Numbered from the stretch's first letter, positions 43,322 to 53,811 are shown. The stretch is DNA of 64,000 nt from Emticicia oligotrophica DSM 17448 (GCF_000263195.1 NC_018748.1:3348001-3412000); one strand, 5' to 3'. A program made the numbers and translations. The notes: generated by a model from the letters alone, not told the origin.

Positions 43322-44509
43322 TTAAGCAAGGGCGGCTACACCCGGAAGTGTTTTTCCTTCCATGTATTCGAGTAATGCACCACCACCCGTTGAAACATAA
43401 GAAACACGGTCGCCGAAGCCAGCATTATTAATAGCAGAAGCAGAATCTCCACCACCAATTAACGAAAACGCTGCATTTTCTTCAGTGGCTTTAACTACTG
43501 CCTCAGCAATGGCATTCGTACCATTTGCAAAGTTCGGGAATTCAAATACACCCATCGGGCCATTCCAAAGAATAGTTTTTGATTTCAGTAAAGTTTCAGT
43601 AAAGATTTTTACTGTCTCTGGGCCGATATCTAAACCTTCCCAACCATCAGGAATTTGGCCAGTAGCTACCGTGATACGATTTGCATCATTTGAGAATCCA
43701 TCAGCACAAACATTATCTACAGGCATGATAAGGTTTACACCTCTTTCTTTTGCCTTCTCAATTAATTGAAGAGCTAATTCTTGCTTATCGGCTTCTAAAA
43801 GCGATTTGCCAATAGCACCACCTTGAGCTTTTGTAAAAGTATAAGTCATACCACCACCAATGATGAGGTTATCAACTTTATCCAACAAACGTTCAATTAA
43901 TAAGATTTTGTCAGAGATTTTTGCACCACCCATAATAGCCGTAAACGGACGCTCAGCGTGATTTAAGATTTTCTCTGCATTTTCTACTTCGGCTTGCATT
44001 ACATACCCACAAACACGGTCTTCAAAGAATTGGCCGATAATAGCCGTTGAAGCGTGTGCACGGTGTGCAGTACCGAAAGCATCATTTACCCAAACATTAC
44101 CTAATTTCGATAATTTCTCGGCAAATTCTACATTTCCTTTTTCTTCTTCTTTATAAAAACGAAGGTTCTCTAATAATAAAACCTCGCCTGGTTGTAGGCT
44201 TCCAGCTTGTTCTGCAGCTGATTCGCCAATGCAATCATCAGCAAATTTTACTTGTAAGCCCAAAATAACAGAAAGTGGGTTTACTAAGTGTTTTAATGAA
44301 TATTTTTCGGTCGGACCATCTTTCGGACGCCCTAGGTGCGACATTAAGATACAAGAACCACCATCTTTCAAGATTTTCTTGATAGTTGGAATCGTTGCAG
44401 TGATACGCGTGTCATCAGTGATTTCGTACTTTTCATTAAGAGGTACGTTGAAATCAACTCGAATTAGGGCTTTTTTGCCCGAAAAATCATAAGTGTCTAA
44501 GGTTTTCAT
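43322..44509 (-). CDS. pgk: phosphoglycerate kinase
   Basis: 395 residues. RVDFNVPL (N-terminal substrate site), [37 protein letters not shown] and [14 protein letters not shown] (nucleotide-binding C domain) are all present. Transfers phosphate from 1,3-bisphosphoglycerate to ADP in glycolysis. Normal length. The minus-strand TATATTTG at 44618-44611 is a probable -7 element. Single-gene unit. Confidence 0.98.
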   Translation of the reverse strand: MKTLDTYDFSGKKALIRVDFNVPLNEKYEITDDTRITATIPTIKKILKDGGSCILMSHLGRPKDGPTEKYSLKHLVNPLSVILGLQVKFADDCIGESAAEQAGSLQPGEVLLLENLRFYKEEEKGNVEFAEKLSKLGNVWVNDAFGTAHRAHASTAIIGQFFEDRVCGYVMQAEVENAEKILNHAERPFTAIMGGAKISDKILLIERLLDKVDNLIIGGGMTYTFTKAQGGAIGKSLLEADKQELALQLIEKAKERGVNLIMPVDNVCADGFSNDANRITVATGQIPDGWEGLDIGPETVKIFTETLLKSKTILWNGPMGVFEFPNFANGTNAIAEAVVKATEENAAFSLIGGGDSASAINNAGFGDRVSYVSTGGGALLEYMEGKTLPGVAALA

Positions 44510-44790
44510 TCAATAATGAATAATTAAGTGAATGGGTGCTTGAGCAAATGAGTAAATTTACTCATTTTTTGCGGCTCAAACGTAATAAGAGGCTTTTTGA
44601 GAATCTTTTACAAATATAAATTTTCTTTTTACTTTATTCGTGAAATTCTACTACGATTCTTTAGTTATTTAGTGAAAAAACATGAAAAAATCATATTTTT
44701 TCTTTGCTAAATAAAATCTCGTTTTTATAGTTTGACAACTTTTATCTTCACTGTGTCGTCTTTATCTTTAGATTTGAAAATATTTTCAAA

Positions 44791-45633
44791 ATGATGAAGT
44801 TAAAAATTTTATTTTCTCTGCTCATATTTAGTAGTTGTGTCGAGGCATTTGCTCAAGAAGAAGACGAATATTTTAAGCCTTTGAGCAAAAGGAAAGATAT
44901 GCCCAATAGTACATATAAGAATTTGGATAGAAAATATCATAGCTTGTATGTAAGCATTGAAGGAGGATTTAAATTAAATTATTCTTCGTTCAATAATACA
45001 ATGAATAACCTGCTTGGAAATCAGAATAATAATGATTTCTCTTGGGGTGCTACATTAGGTTATAATTTTGATAACCGTTGGTCGGCCGAAACTGGTTACA
45101 TGAAAAATCCAGTATATTTTATCCAGTCTGTTGCCTCTGGTAGAGGAGTCCCTTTTACTTACAGAATTGGTACTGCACTAGATGCTATTCCGTTGAGATT
45201 TAAGTATAGAGTTTTTATGCTTGATGCTGTTACCAAGTCAGCAGGCTTATTTATAGGTGCGGGAGTTTTACTCAATGCTAATACCAAAGAACGCTTAATC
45301 TATGAGCGAAGTTTTACGGGTGTTTCTGGTAGTAGGGTTAAACCTGACACTATTCGCCTTACCTCAGCATCGTATATAACCAAAAAACTTTCTACTTCCC
45401 TCGAAATTAATGCTGAGTTACAAGGTCGAGTTGCCAATGGGTTTTATATTAGCTTATACAGTAGAGCCTATATTGCCCCCAATGCGGGTTTACGTTCTGA
45501 TTTGGTTTACTATCAGAATTCGAATAAAATTGCAGAAGCTACGCAGTCATTGAAAGGAATAAGTTATAATTTTGGGTTGTTATTGAGATTAGACCTCGCA
45601 AGAGGTTATCGCTATCAAAGTCAAGTTGAATAA
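44791..45633 (+). CDS. secreted outer-membrane beta-barrel protein, unknown function
   Basis: 280 residues with signal peptide (1-21, ending AFAQ; ATG 44794 is an alternative start). YHSLYVSIEGGFKLNY, WGATLGYNFDNRWSAETGYMKN and FGLLLRLDLARGYRYQ are alternating barrel strands of the small OmpA/PorT-type barrels common in Bacteroidota. Directly followed, 44 nt later, by the surface-glycan cluster. No specific family recognised. Confidence 0.65.
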   Translation: MMKLKILFSLLIFSSCVEAFAQEEDEYFKPLSKRKDMPNSTYKNLDRKYHSLYVSIEGGFKLNYSSFNNTMNNLLGNQNNNDFSWGATLGYNFDNRWSAETGYMKNPVYFIQSVASGRGVPFTYRIGTALDAIPLRFKYRVFMLDAVTKSAGLFIGAGVLLNANTKERLIYERSFTGVSGSRVKPDTIRLTSASYITKKLSTSLEINAELQGRVANGFYISLYSRAYIAPNAGLRSDLVYYQNSNKIAEATQSLKGISYNFGLLLRLDLARGYRYQSQVE

Positions 45634-45677
45634 TTCCTAAAGGTCGATATCAAAAGCTCGACCTTCCAACGTAATAA

Positions 45678-46826
45678 ATGAATTCTAAAGTAATCATCGT
45701 TAATCGCCATTATCCACCAAACCCCGGCATTACGGGTGAGTCGGCTTGGGATTTAGCTAAATATTTAATCGAAAAACATCAAGTTGATGTAGAAATTGTA
45801 AATATTGATGGTAGTGATGATGGAGGAGGGGCGAAGCGTGAACCGGTTGGGAATCTACACACACTTCATAGTACTTACAAAGTGAAAAACAAAATTTTGA
45901 AGCAATTAGCTAGTTTATTAGATGGGCGAATGCTTATTCAAAAAGCTAAGAGCATAGATGCAAATGCTCCAATAATTGTCATGACAAGCCCACCGCTTTT
46001 GCCTTTCTGGGCATCAATGTTGCTCCGTAGAGGTAAATGGGCACTTTGGTCGATGGATTTATTTCCTGAAGCCTTTGTAGCCATCGGAATGATTGCCGAG
46101 AAGAATCCTTTGTATCAATGGTTTTTAAGAAAAACTTACCAATTTGCTCCACAAAAACTCATTGCTTTAGGCCGAAAACAGGCTACTTTTTTAGAGAAAC
46201 AGTATAAAAAAACTTTAGATACCACCATTCTTCCATGTGGTGTAATTTTTCATCAGACTTATGAATCGTTAAAACCATTTTGGCGAAATGATGATGAAAA
46301 GATTTATTTTGGATACTGCGGAAACTTGAATGATGCTCATAATGAACACTTCTTGTTAGAATTTATCAAAGCCTTAAATCCAACCAAGCATCACTTGATT
46401 TTAGCTTTATATGGAAAAAAAGCCCAAAAAATTATTGATTTTGCCCAAAATCGTTCGGGTATTACTATTGTCTCCAATGTGCCTCGCAGTCAGTTAAACT
46501 TTTTAGATGTTCACTTAGTAAGTTTAATTTCAAAATATACACATTTGATGATACCTTCAAAAGCGGTTAGTGCTGTAGCAGCTGGTGGAGCTATCTTATT
46601 TTGTGGAAGTCAGGAAAGTGATAATTGGGATATGCTACAAGATGCGGCTTGGTTGATTAGAGAAGATAAAGATTTAGGTGAACAGATAAGTGATTTTTTG
46701 AAGAATTTATCGACCGAGGATTTAGCTATTAAAAAACAAAATGCTCAAAGATTAAATACTGATTTACAACAAAATGTATTGAAAGCTTATGATGAAATTG
46801 CTGCTTTTGTAAAACAAGTTCCCTGA
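45678..46826 (+). CDS. glycosyltransferase (GT4-like, GT-B fold)
   Basis: 382 residues. The N-terminal domain has YPPNPGITGESAWDLAKYL, a donor-side glycine loop, and the C-terminal domain has YFGYCGNLNDAHN, LALYGKKAQK and VPSKAVSAVAAGGAILFCG-type segments (here IPSKAVSAVAAGGAIL), as in GT4-type enzymes. It likely adds a sugar to a surface glycan. Converges with the next glycosyltransferase gene with 8 nt between stops. Confidence 0.8.
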   Translation: MNSKVIIVNRHYPPNPGITGESAWDLAKYLIEKHQVDVEIVNIDGSDDGGGAKREPVGNLHTLHSTYKVKNKILKQLASLLDGRMLIQKAKSIDANAPIIVMTSPPLLPFWASMLLRRGKWALWSMDLFPEAFVAIGMIAEKNPLYQWFLRKTYQFAPQKLIALGRKQATFLEKQYKKTLDTTILPCGVIFHQTYESLKPFWRNDDEKIYFGYCGNLNDAHNEHFLLEFIKALNPTKHHLILALYGKKAQKIIDFAQNRSGITIVSNVPRSQLNFLDVHLVSLISKYTHLMIPSKAVSAVAAGGAILFCGSQESDNWDMLQDAAWLIREDKDLGEQISDFLKNLSTEDLAIKKQNAQRLNTDLQQNVLKAYDEIAAFVKQVP

Positions 46827-46834
46827 TTTCGTGG

Positions 46835-48175
46835 TTAGGAAACTTGTTTTATCAGATTTCTATAAACTTCCAAATATTTTTCAATCACCACTTCTTCTGA
46901 ATAATTTTCAAGTACTTTTCTACGGGCATTTTTTGATAATTCCTCTTGATTGGCTTCGAATAGTACCCAATTAATTCCTTCAGCCAAACTTTCTGCTGAT
47001 TTGTATTTGGCTAAGAATCCATTTGGCTGCATTTGGCTTTCAATCATTTCTGGAATTCCACCTACTTCAAAACCAACTGCGGGTGTACCACAAGCCATCG
47101 CTTCCATGATTGTATTTGGAAGATTTTCTTGAATTGAAGAGGTAACAAAAACATCTGCCGCCGAATAAATCGAAACAATTTGGTGTACATCAGAAATTCT
47201 GCCCAAAGCGTGTGCTTTAAATGGTAATTTTTGAATGGTTTCGGCTTCGCTTTCGCCTAAAATTACTAATTCAATGTCTTTATGATTCGTATTATTGGCT
47301 TTTAAGATTTCGAGTGATTTCTGAAAATAACTAAATCCTTTCCAAATAACCGATACTTTGGCTGCTACAAAAAGTATTAATTTTTTATCAGTTGGTAAAC
47401 CCAATTTCTCTCTTGATTTAATTTTCTCTTGTGGAGAAAAAAGATGAATATCCAGCGGGTTTGGAATAGCTTTCACTTCAAAATCTTTGAATAAACTACT
47501 TTTTTTAGCTCTATTACTTAACCACTGGCTACAACCTATTATCGTGATTGTATCCTTTAAGCTTGATTGAGTATTTGTCCCTAAGCCGTTCCCTGAGCGA
47601 AGTCTAAGGGAATGGCTCCCGAAAGCTTCACTTTTTCTTTGCCAAACCGTATGCGATAAATCATTTGGCGATGGGTGCTTAAGGTAAGAAGTGCAATTAC
47701 CACAACTTTCTTGATAGTGTTCACAATCTCCGCTATGATGACAACCACCTGTAAAAGCCCACATATCGTGCAATGTCCAAACAATGGGTTTATTGAGAGC
47801 AAATAACTTTTCAAGTGAATGAATAGAAAGAAATCCAAAATTCACCCAATGTAAATGAATAATATCTGCCTCTTTTACAAGTGGATGTTGAGAAATATCA
47901 ATTCCAGAAACTGCTGTTGAAAAAGCAAATCGTACTTCTTTATTTTTCTCAAATAATTTAAAATGTAGTCGTTCTCTCACAAAACGCTCAAAGGCTAATT
48001 TTTTTTGAATCCATGAAGTAGCCATGGCTTTGACATTCTTATTATCTCTTTTCTTTTCTTGTACCAACATTGTTGCTTCGATTCCATCTAAAGAATTGAG
48101 CGTATTAAGTAATCTGAGGCAGGCAATGGCTGCTCCACCCATAGCATCGTCGGTATTAATCAGTAAAATTTTCAA
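46835..48175 (-). CDS. GT4-family glycosyltransferase with an in-frame repeat insertion
   Basis: 446 residues from a TTG start (LKILLINTDDAMGGAAIACL is the normal family start; the first internal ATG is residue 12). GT-B fold: ADIIHLHWVNFG, PIVWTLHDMWAFTGGCHHSGDC and CTSYL in the N domain; ESFASTSIQENLPNTIMEAMACGTPAVGFEVGGIPE-type donor site (SSIQENLPNTIMEA) in the C domain. Between SEAFG and TNTQSS, residues SHSLRLRSGNGLG are encoded by a copy of repeat family B (47591-47610), an insertion into a surface loop that keeps the frame. Confidence 0.85.
   Translation of the reverse strand: MKILLINTDDAMGGAAIACLRLLNTLNSLDGIEATMLVQEKKRDNKNVKAMATSWIQKKLAFERFVRERLHFKLFEKNKEVRFAFSTAVSGIDISQHPLVKEADIIHLHWVNFGFLSIHSLEKLFALNKPIVWTLHDMWAFTGGCHHSGDCEHYQESCGNCTSYLKHPSPNDLSHTVWQRKSEAFGSHSLRLRSGNGLGTNTQSSLKDTITIIGCSQWLSNRAKKSSLFKDFEVKAIPNPLDIHLFSPQEKIKSREKLGLPTDKKLILFVAAKVSVIWKGFSYFQKSLEILKANNTNHKDIELVILGESEAETIQKLPFKAHALGRISDVHQIVSIYSAADVFVTSSIQENLPNTIMEAMACGTPAVGFEVGGIPEMIESQMQPNGFLAKYKSAESLAEGINWVLFEANQEELSKNARRKVLENYSEEVVIEKYLEVYRNLIKQVS
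47591..47610. repeat. dispersed palindromic repeat, family B, inside a coding region
   Basis: CCCTGAGCGAAGTCTAAGGG. On the minus strand it is read as SLRLRSG within the glycosyltransferase at 46835-48175. Confidence 0.65.
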
Positions 48176-48295
48176 GCCTTTATGAATTTGATTTGAGAAT
48201 TGAATATGAAATAAATTTACTAGAAAAATTAGGGCTTTTAATCACTTTTGGGAAAATCATAAAATCAAAATAGCTTACAAATCCCAGATTTACGT

Positions 48296-49789
48296 TTAGA
48301 AAATCTTAACCATTTTTAACCATAAATTCTTCATTGCACCGTTCAATTCGGGCGATACTTTGCTCCAATAAATAACAACTCCATAAAGAAGCGTGAGAGA
48401 TACAGAACGATAACCCATATCCATGATTGACATTAGTTTATTTCCTTCAAGGTTAGGTAAAAGTCTGATAATCAGCCATGATGTCAAAGCTACTAGAAGC
48501 ACTTTGCCTAAATCAGAAGTGAAAGGTTGCATTTTTAACTTCAATAATACCACCATATAACGAGCCAAATTATAATAAACCGTAGCAATAGCTAAGGCGA
48601 AAGCTGCTCCATTCATACCATAAATTGGTATTAAGAAATAATTGAGAGCAACCGTGATGAAAATCAAACCAATCATGATGTAAGTATCATACACATAATG
48701 TTTCGAAAGTGCCAAAATAGTACCATTGAGTCCAGTAGCTAAATCGAAAAGTTTGCCTAAACTTATGATAATAACCACCATTTTTCCTGCCGCATAAGAA
48801 GGCGGAAGGAGTTGAAAGAGATTATCAATATTCGAATAAATTCCTAAGAAAATCCAACAGCCAACAATCAATGAGGTAGTACAGCTTTTCTTGTAAATGG
48901 TATGTATATTTTGTAAATCATTTTTGGCAAAAGAATCGGCAATGAGTGGTTGTGCCGCTTTCGTAACAGCCATTAGTGCCATGCCCATTACGCTTCCAAA
49001 AAAGGAAGCGGTATTATAAATTCCAGTTTCTTTGAAAGTAGAAATACCCGCCAACATGATTTTATCAATATACAAAATTACCATTGATGAAAAACCAGTT
49101 AGAATTGTAAGAAAGGCATAAAACCAAAATTCTCGATTGAAGGCAGGAGTCATAACCGAAAAGTCTGGTTTGAGCGAAAAACCATCGAGCCGACTGGCTT
49201 TCCAAAACATCGGAACAACATAAAAGCCTACCGCCAAAACCCACAAGTATAAAAACTGCTCAAAATTCACCCATTTGAAAACCACTAAAATCAAGGCTAA
49301 TAAAATCAAGAACCGCTGTAAAAACTGAGCTAGAAAAGTGCCCGTAACTGTATCGTAAAGATTCTTTGCGTAATTATCTAAGAGATTAAAAAGTAAAGTG
49401 GCCAGTGTTATCGGTAGTAATAAATAAAAATTATCGGCAAAAAGTGGTGAATGTTCTTCGTTTTTTACGATTGTATCTTTCAATAAAAATAAACCAATAC
49501 TGGTTATTGCAAAACCAATCAAGCCAGTCATTAAACCTAAAAACAAATATCCTTTGTGCCCCTTTTGAGCATCTCGAAAATGTGGAAAAAACCTACTTCC
49601 TGCCGCATTAAAACCTAAAGAAGAAAGCTGTACCAAAACATACATATACGATAGTAAAACTGCCAAAAGTCCATTTTCAGCTTCAGAAATGTTGTGAGGA
49701 ATCAGAAAAAACTGTGAAATAAAGCCAACTAATACCCCTCCGTATGAGAAGATAGTACCAAGAAATGCTTGTTTTTTTATTACATTCAT
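48296..49789 (-). CDS. Wzx-type polysaccharide flippase (MATE/MOP superfamily)
   Basis: 497 residues from ATG 49789 (the frame is open to 49864, but MNVIKKQAFLGTIFSYGGVLVGF is the usual family start). About twelve to fourteen membrane helices. Such proteins flip lipid-linked glycan units to the periplasm. It lies among glycosyltransferase and sugar-aminotransferase genes, which supports a surface-polysaccharide role. The linked O-unit polymerase is not obvious here. Confidence 0.88.
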   Translation of the reverse strand: MNVIKKQAFLGTIFSYGGVLVGFISQFFLIPHNISEAENGLLAVLLSYMYVLVQLSSLGFNAAGSRFFPHFRDAQKGHKGYLFLGLMTGLIGFAITSIGLFLLKDTIVKNEEHSPLFADNFYLLLPITLATLLFNLLDNYAKNLYDTVTGTFLAQFLQRFLILLALILVVFKWVNFEQFLYLWVLAVGFYVVPMFWKASRLDGFSLKPDFSVMTPAFNREFWFYAFLTILTGFSSMVILYIDKIMLAGISTFKETGIYNTASFFGSVMGMALMAVTKAAQPLIADSFAKNDLQNIHTIYKKSCTTSLIVGCWIFLGIYSNIDNLFQLLPPSYAAGKMVVIIISLGKLFDLATGLNGTILALSKHYVYDTYIMIGLIFITVALNYFLIPIYGMNGAAFALAIATVYYNLARYMVVLLKLKMQPFTSDLGKVLLVALTSWLIIRLLPNLEGNKLMSIMDMGYRSVSLTLLYGVVIYWSKVSPELNGAMKNLWLKMVKIF

Positions 49790-49943
49790 GAATAATATTA
49801 CAACTTTCAGAGTTGTTTCTTTGGGTGAAAATATACGCTTAGAAAATTCAGATTTAAACCACAATCAAAATAATTGGTTTATAATTTGCAAAGTTAATCA
49901 TCAAAATAGACAATATTTGCAGTAAAATTGATTTGTTTAAATA

Positions 49944-50789
49944 ATGCCCGTTTCGGAAGAAGTAAAAAATACAGGCTTAGTGCTTGACAAAAATAACATT
50001 TGGCGTGCTTCACACGCTGAGAAAATGTCGTATCCTGAAGAAGGAAATAACTATTGTTTTGCCGTAGAAGATAATAGTTTTTGGTTTAAACACCGCAATG
50101 ATGTCATTTATACTCTAACGCAAAGATTTAGATTTACCCAAAATTTTGCTGATGTAGGAGGTGGAAATGGCTTCCAAGTGAAATTTTTAGCAGAAAAGTA
50201 TCCTGATAAAGATATTTTCTTAATTGAACCTGGTTATGCGGGTTGTTTGAATGCCAAAAAAAGAGGCGTAAAAGAGGCTTACAATATCTTTTTTCAAGAA
50301 TTTCCATTCGATGAAAAGAAAATTGATGCAGTTGGTCTTTTTGATGTGATTGAACATATTGAAGACGACAAGGCATTTTTAGCCTCACTTGCTCAATATT
50401 TACCTTCAGGTTCACATATTTTTATTACTGTACCCGCTCACCAATGGCTTTGGTCGGAAGTTGATGATGAAAGCGGTCACTATCGACGTTATAACCTTGC
50501 AATGTTTGAGAAACTCGCTAAAGATTGTAACCTAGAATTTACCTACGGTAGTTATATTTTTTCTTATTTACCACCAATTATGGGCATTTTGAGGGCAATC
50601 CCGTTCAGAATTTCGAAGTTGTTTGGAAAAACTCGAAAAAATACCCTTGATGCGGAATTAGATAATCATACGCCATCAAAATTAGCGACTGTAATATTTG
50701 ATAAAATTCATAACTGGGAGTTGTCTCGTCTAAGAAAGTCAAAGATGTCGTTTGGGGCAAGTTGTGCGGTAGTATTAAAAACAAAGTAG
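49944..50789 (+). CDS. class I SAM-dependent methyltransferase
   Basis: 281 residues. ADVGGGNGFQVKFLAEKYPDKDIFLIEPG is the SAM-binding core (loop VGGGNG), AVGLFDVIEHIEDDKAFL the DxxEHI segment, and VPAHQWLWSEVDDESGHYRRYN a family hallmark of glycan-cluster methyltransferases. Probably methylates a sugar or lipid carrier in the neighbouring pathway. Its stop codon TAG lies inside repeat family C (50786-50814). Confidence 0.85.
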   Translation: MPVSEEVKNTGLVLDKNNIWRASHAEKMSYPEEGNNYCFAVEDNSFWFKHRNDVIYTLTQRFRFTQNFADVGGGNGFQVKFLAEKYPDKDIFLIEPGYAGCLNAKKRGVKEAYNIFFQEFPFDEKKIDAVGLFDVIEHIEDDKAFLASLAQYLPSGSHIFITVPAHQWLWSEVDDESGHYRRYNLAMFEKLAKDCNLEFTYGSYIFSYLPPIMGILRAIPFRISKLFGKTRKNTLDAELDNHTPSKLATVIFDKIHNWELSRLRKSKMSFGASCAVVLKTK

Positions 50790-50814
50790 GACAGGTTTGT
50801 AAACTGTTCCTACA
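50786..50814. repeat. dispersed palindromic repeat, family C, copy 1
   Basis: GTAGGACAGGTTTGTAAA then CTGTTCCTACA: an inverted repeat covering the methyltransferase stop. Related copies at 50851-50876 and 61118-61150. Confidence 0.6.
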
Positions 50815-50850
50815 CAGAATTTAGAATATTAGTTATAAAATATAAACATT

Positions 50851-50876
50851 GATAGGTTAAAACCTGTCCTACAATC
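50851..50876. repeat. dispersed palindromic repeat, family C, copy 2
   Basis: GATAGGTTAAAACCTGTCCTACAA shares the CCTGTCCTACA arm of copy 1. It lies just before the WecE-type gene. Confidence 0.5.
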
Positions 50877-50882
50877 ATTCTC

Positions 50883-52007
50883 GTGATTCCATTTAATAAA
50901 CCATACCTTTCTGGCAACGAGCTACAATACATCGGTGAGGCCGTTCAATCGGGTAAAATCTCTGGAAATGGTGTATTTACAAAAAAATGCCAGCAGTTTT
51001 TTGAAGAAAAATACGGTTTTCGACGCTGTTTACTTACTACTTCATGCACCGATGCCCTTGAAATGGCTGCTATTTTGTGCGATATTCAGGTAGGTGATGA
51101 AGTAATTGTACCCTCTTACACATTTGTTTCTACCGCTAATGCCTTTGTTTTGCGAGGTGCAAAAATTGTTTTTGCTGATAGTTCAGAAGAAAATCCAAAC
51201 CTTGACGCAACCAAATTAGCATCTTTAATTACTTCTAAAACCAAGGCTATTGTGGTTGTGCATTACGCAGGAATTGCCTGCGATATGGATGCCATAATGG
51301 CCATTGCGAAAAAGCACCAAATTTATGTAATTGAAGATGCTGCCCAGGCTATTGATTCTTTCTACAAAGGCCGAGCTTTGGGTAGTATTGGGCATTTATC
51401 TGCATTTAGTTTCCATGAAACTAAAAATATTATTTCGGGCGAAGGTGGGATGTTAGTTATCAATGATGAACGTTTCGAAAAAAGAGCCGAAATTATTTGG
51501 GAAAAGGGTACAAATCGCTCTGCTTTCTGGCGTGGAGAAGTTGATAAATACAATTGGGTCGATATTGGTTCTTCGTTTTTGCCTTCAGAAGTGGTGGCAG
51601 CTTATTTATATGCCCAATTAGAGAATCTTGAAAAAATACAAGCTCGTCGTAAGCAAATTTGGGATAATTATTTTACGGCATTCAAAGCCTTAGCCGATAA
51701 GGGTAAACTAAAATTGCCTGTTATTCCGGTCTATGCTACCAATAATGCACACATGTTTTATTTATTGACAGATTCAATTGAGCAAAGAGATGCCTTGATT
51801 ACTTACTTGAAAGAAAATAAAATATACGCAGTGTTCCATTATATTTCATTACATAGTAGTCCATTTTACCAAGAGAAAGCAAGGGAAGTATCACTTCCAA
51901 TGAGTGATTATTACTCCGATTGTTTGGTGCGATTGCCTTTATTTTATGAATTAAGCGAAGCCGACCAACAGTTGATTATTGAAAAGATTATTGCGTTTTA
52001 TAATTGA
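50883..52007 (+). CDS. wecE: dTDP-4-amino-4,6-dideoxygalactose transaminase
   Basis: 374 residues from a GTG start (MIPFNKPYLSGNEL is the usual N-terminus). Closely follows the WecE/RffA pattern: LLTTSCTDALEMAAILCDI, GDEVIVPSYTFVSTANAFVLRGAKIVFAD (in segments), and SFHETKN, in which Lys181 binds PLP, the same residue number as in E. coli WecE; then GTNRS and AVFHYISLH. It makes dTDP-Fuc4N from the 4-keto sugar. Its partner sugar-synthesis genes are not in the window. Confidence 0.93.
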   Translation: MIPFNKPYLSGNELQYIGEAVQSGKISGNGVFTKKCQQFFEEKYGFRRCLLTTSCTDALEMAAILCDIQVGDEVIVPSYTFVSTANAFVLRGAKIVFADSSEENPNLDATKLASLITSKTKAIVVVHYAGIACDMDAIMAIAKKHQIYVIEDAAQAIDSFYKGRALGSIGHLSAFSFHETKNIISGEGGMLVINDERFEKRAEIIWEKGTNRSAFWRGEVDKYNWVDIGSSFLPSEVVAAYLYAQLENLEKIQARRKQIWDNYFTAFKALADKGKLKLPVIPVYATNNAHMFYLLTDSIEQRDALITYLKENKIYAVFHYISLHSSPFYQEKAREVSLPMSDYYSDCLVRLPLFYELSEADQQLIIEKIIAFYN

Positions 52008-52056
52008 TAAATTTAAGACAAGATTCACGAAATCAGAATTTTATAACTGCTTTTTA

Positions 52057-53721
52057 ATGCTATTTTCTGTAAATAAATCATTGATTATAAGCTTCTTTTT
52101 GCTTTTGTGCTTCTTTGCCTTTTTGATATTTTTAGGTGAAGATGCCTCAATTAGAGTGCATGATAATTTAGAAGCAAATATTGCTTGGTATAAATCGTTG
52201 GCTGATCAACATTTACTTTTGGCGAGTTCTTATACGCCCAATGAAACCGTCATGCAAGCTCCACGCATTGCTTTTGGCTCGGAGTTAAGCCTTATTGCTT
52301 GGCTTTTTGTGTGGTTTAAGCCAATCATCGCATATAATATCAATGTGGTGCTGATGAGCTTGATTGCTTTTATCGGTACTTATTTATTTACTAAAGATTC
52401 CCTCAAACTTTCCCCTAAAATAGCTCCTTTAGTTGCTTTAGCTTTTGCATTATTACCATTTTGGTTTTCAGGTGGACAAAGTGCGGCAGGTCAACCTTTG
52501 TTATTTTGGAGTTTTGATAGAATCTTGAAAAAACACCATTCTTTACTCGAATGGACGATTTTTTTACTCTTTCCATTTTACTCATCACTCATCATTGCAG
52601 GTTTATTCATGATGGTCTTGATGGTGGCTTATTTGGGGCTAAAGTTTTTGACTAATGATAAAAGGATTGCCTACAAAGAAGGAATTTTTGCTTTAGTAAT
52701 ACTCACAGTTGGATATGTTTTGGTAGAATATCGACTTTTCTTAGATATTCTTAAAATTGGGACTCCCACTGGGTTTACGCCCCACAGATTAGAGTTTATT
52801 CAGGGAAATTCTTTTTCTGAATCATTAAAAGCTGCTAAAAACTCCTTTTTAGGTGGACAAAATCATTTTCCTTCTATTCACACATATTTGATTTTACCAG
52901 CGGCATTTCTTTATAGTATTTATGCTTTTTTTAAACGAAAAACATTAGCTACTATACTTTTATGTTTATTAATATTAGCTGGAATTGCCTTAATTGATGG
53001 GTTTTGGACTTATGAGGGCTTTGAAACATTCAAAGATAGCATTCCCATTTTAAAAGCTATTCAACTTGACCGCTTTTATTCACTTTACCCGATACTTTGG
53101 TTTAGTATTTTTGCCTTGATTATCAGAGAAATACCTATCAAGTTTGCGTTGGTTTTAGGGGCAGCTCAGGTAATTCTGGTTTTATTCAGTAATCAAGTTT
53201 TTGGTGATTTTATTAAAAAGAACATTCATGGACGAGACTATGTTTCTTACCGAGAATTTTATGCTGAAAGCCTATTTTCAAGAGTAAAAGCTGTTCTGCA
53301 AAATGACTCTAAAACTACTCCACGTGTGGGTTTGGTTGGTTTACATCCTGCGGTCGCACAGTATAATCAAATACCAACAATTGATGGTTATGTGGTGCTT
53401 TATTCATTGGCCTATAAACATCAAATTCAAGCAATTATTCAGTCTGAACTTAATCAAAATAAATTTATCAAAGATTATTTTGAGAAATGGGGGAGTAGAT
53501 GTTATTTGTTTGATAATGAGGCGATTATTTCGGGAGATGGTATTTTGAAAACCCAGAAATGTTGCACTAAAAGTTTAGATTATGATTTTGTAAAATTGAA
53601 GCAATTAAAGTGCGGCTATATCATATCGGCTGTCGAAGTTCAGAAGCCTTCGGTGCATTTAAAACTACTTTCAAAAGTAGAAGATGCTAATTGGCGTGTT
53701 TGGATTTATAAAGTGTTATAA
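52057..53721 (+). CDS. large polytopic membrane protein (DUF6044-like)
   Basis: 554 residues from ATG 52057; TTG 51979 would extend it into the wecE 3' end. About ten membrane helices, with an early periplasmic segment IRVHDNLEANIAWYKSL and a C-terminal extracytoplasmic domain (about 450-554) holding paired cysteines. I think it belongs to the DUF6044 group (from memory). The layout, and position in the glycan cluster, resemble membrane glycosyltransferases such as the YfhO class. Function unknown. Confidence 0.6.
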   Translation: MLFSVNKSLIISFFLLLCFFAFLIFLGEDASIRVHDNLEANIAWYKSLADQHLLLASSYTPNETVMQAPRIAFGSELSLIAWLFVWFKPIIAYNINVVLMSLIAFIGTYLFTKDSLKLSPKIAPLVALAFALLPFWFSGGQSAAGQPLLFWSFDRILKKHHSLLEWTIFLLFPFYSSLIIAGLFMMVLMVAYLGLKFLTNDKRIAYKEGIFALVILTVGYVLVEYRLFLDILKIGTPTGFTPHRLEFIQGNSFSESLKAAKNSFLGGQNHFPSIHTYLILPAAFLYSIYAFFKRKTLATILLCLLILAGIALIDGFWTYEGFETFKDSIPILKAIQLDRFYSLYPILWFSIFALIIREIPIKFALVLGAAQVILVLFSNQVFGDFIKKNIHGRDYVSYREFYAESLFSRVKAVLQNDSKTTPRVGLVGLHPAVAQYNQIPTIDGYVVLYSLAYKHQIQAIIQSELNQNKFIKDYFEKWGSRCYLFDNEAIISGDGILKTQKCCTKSLDYDFVKLKQLKCGYIISAVEVQKPSVHLKLLSKVEDANWRVWIYKVL

Positions 53722-53811
53722 TAATAGTTATTTTACGATATTTTAAGAGACCTATAAATCGCTTTTGTATTATTTCTTTATATTCAAAGCCTATTCAACC
53801 CTAAAACTTAC

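Noticed and set aside
47581-47838. 85-codon plus/minus overlapping ORF in the glycosyltransferase
   Set aside because: It is another frame of the same minus-strand gene; the real frame has clear GT4 motifs.
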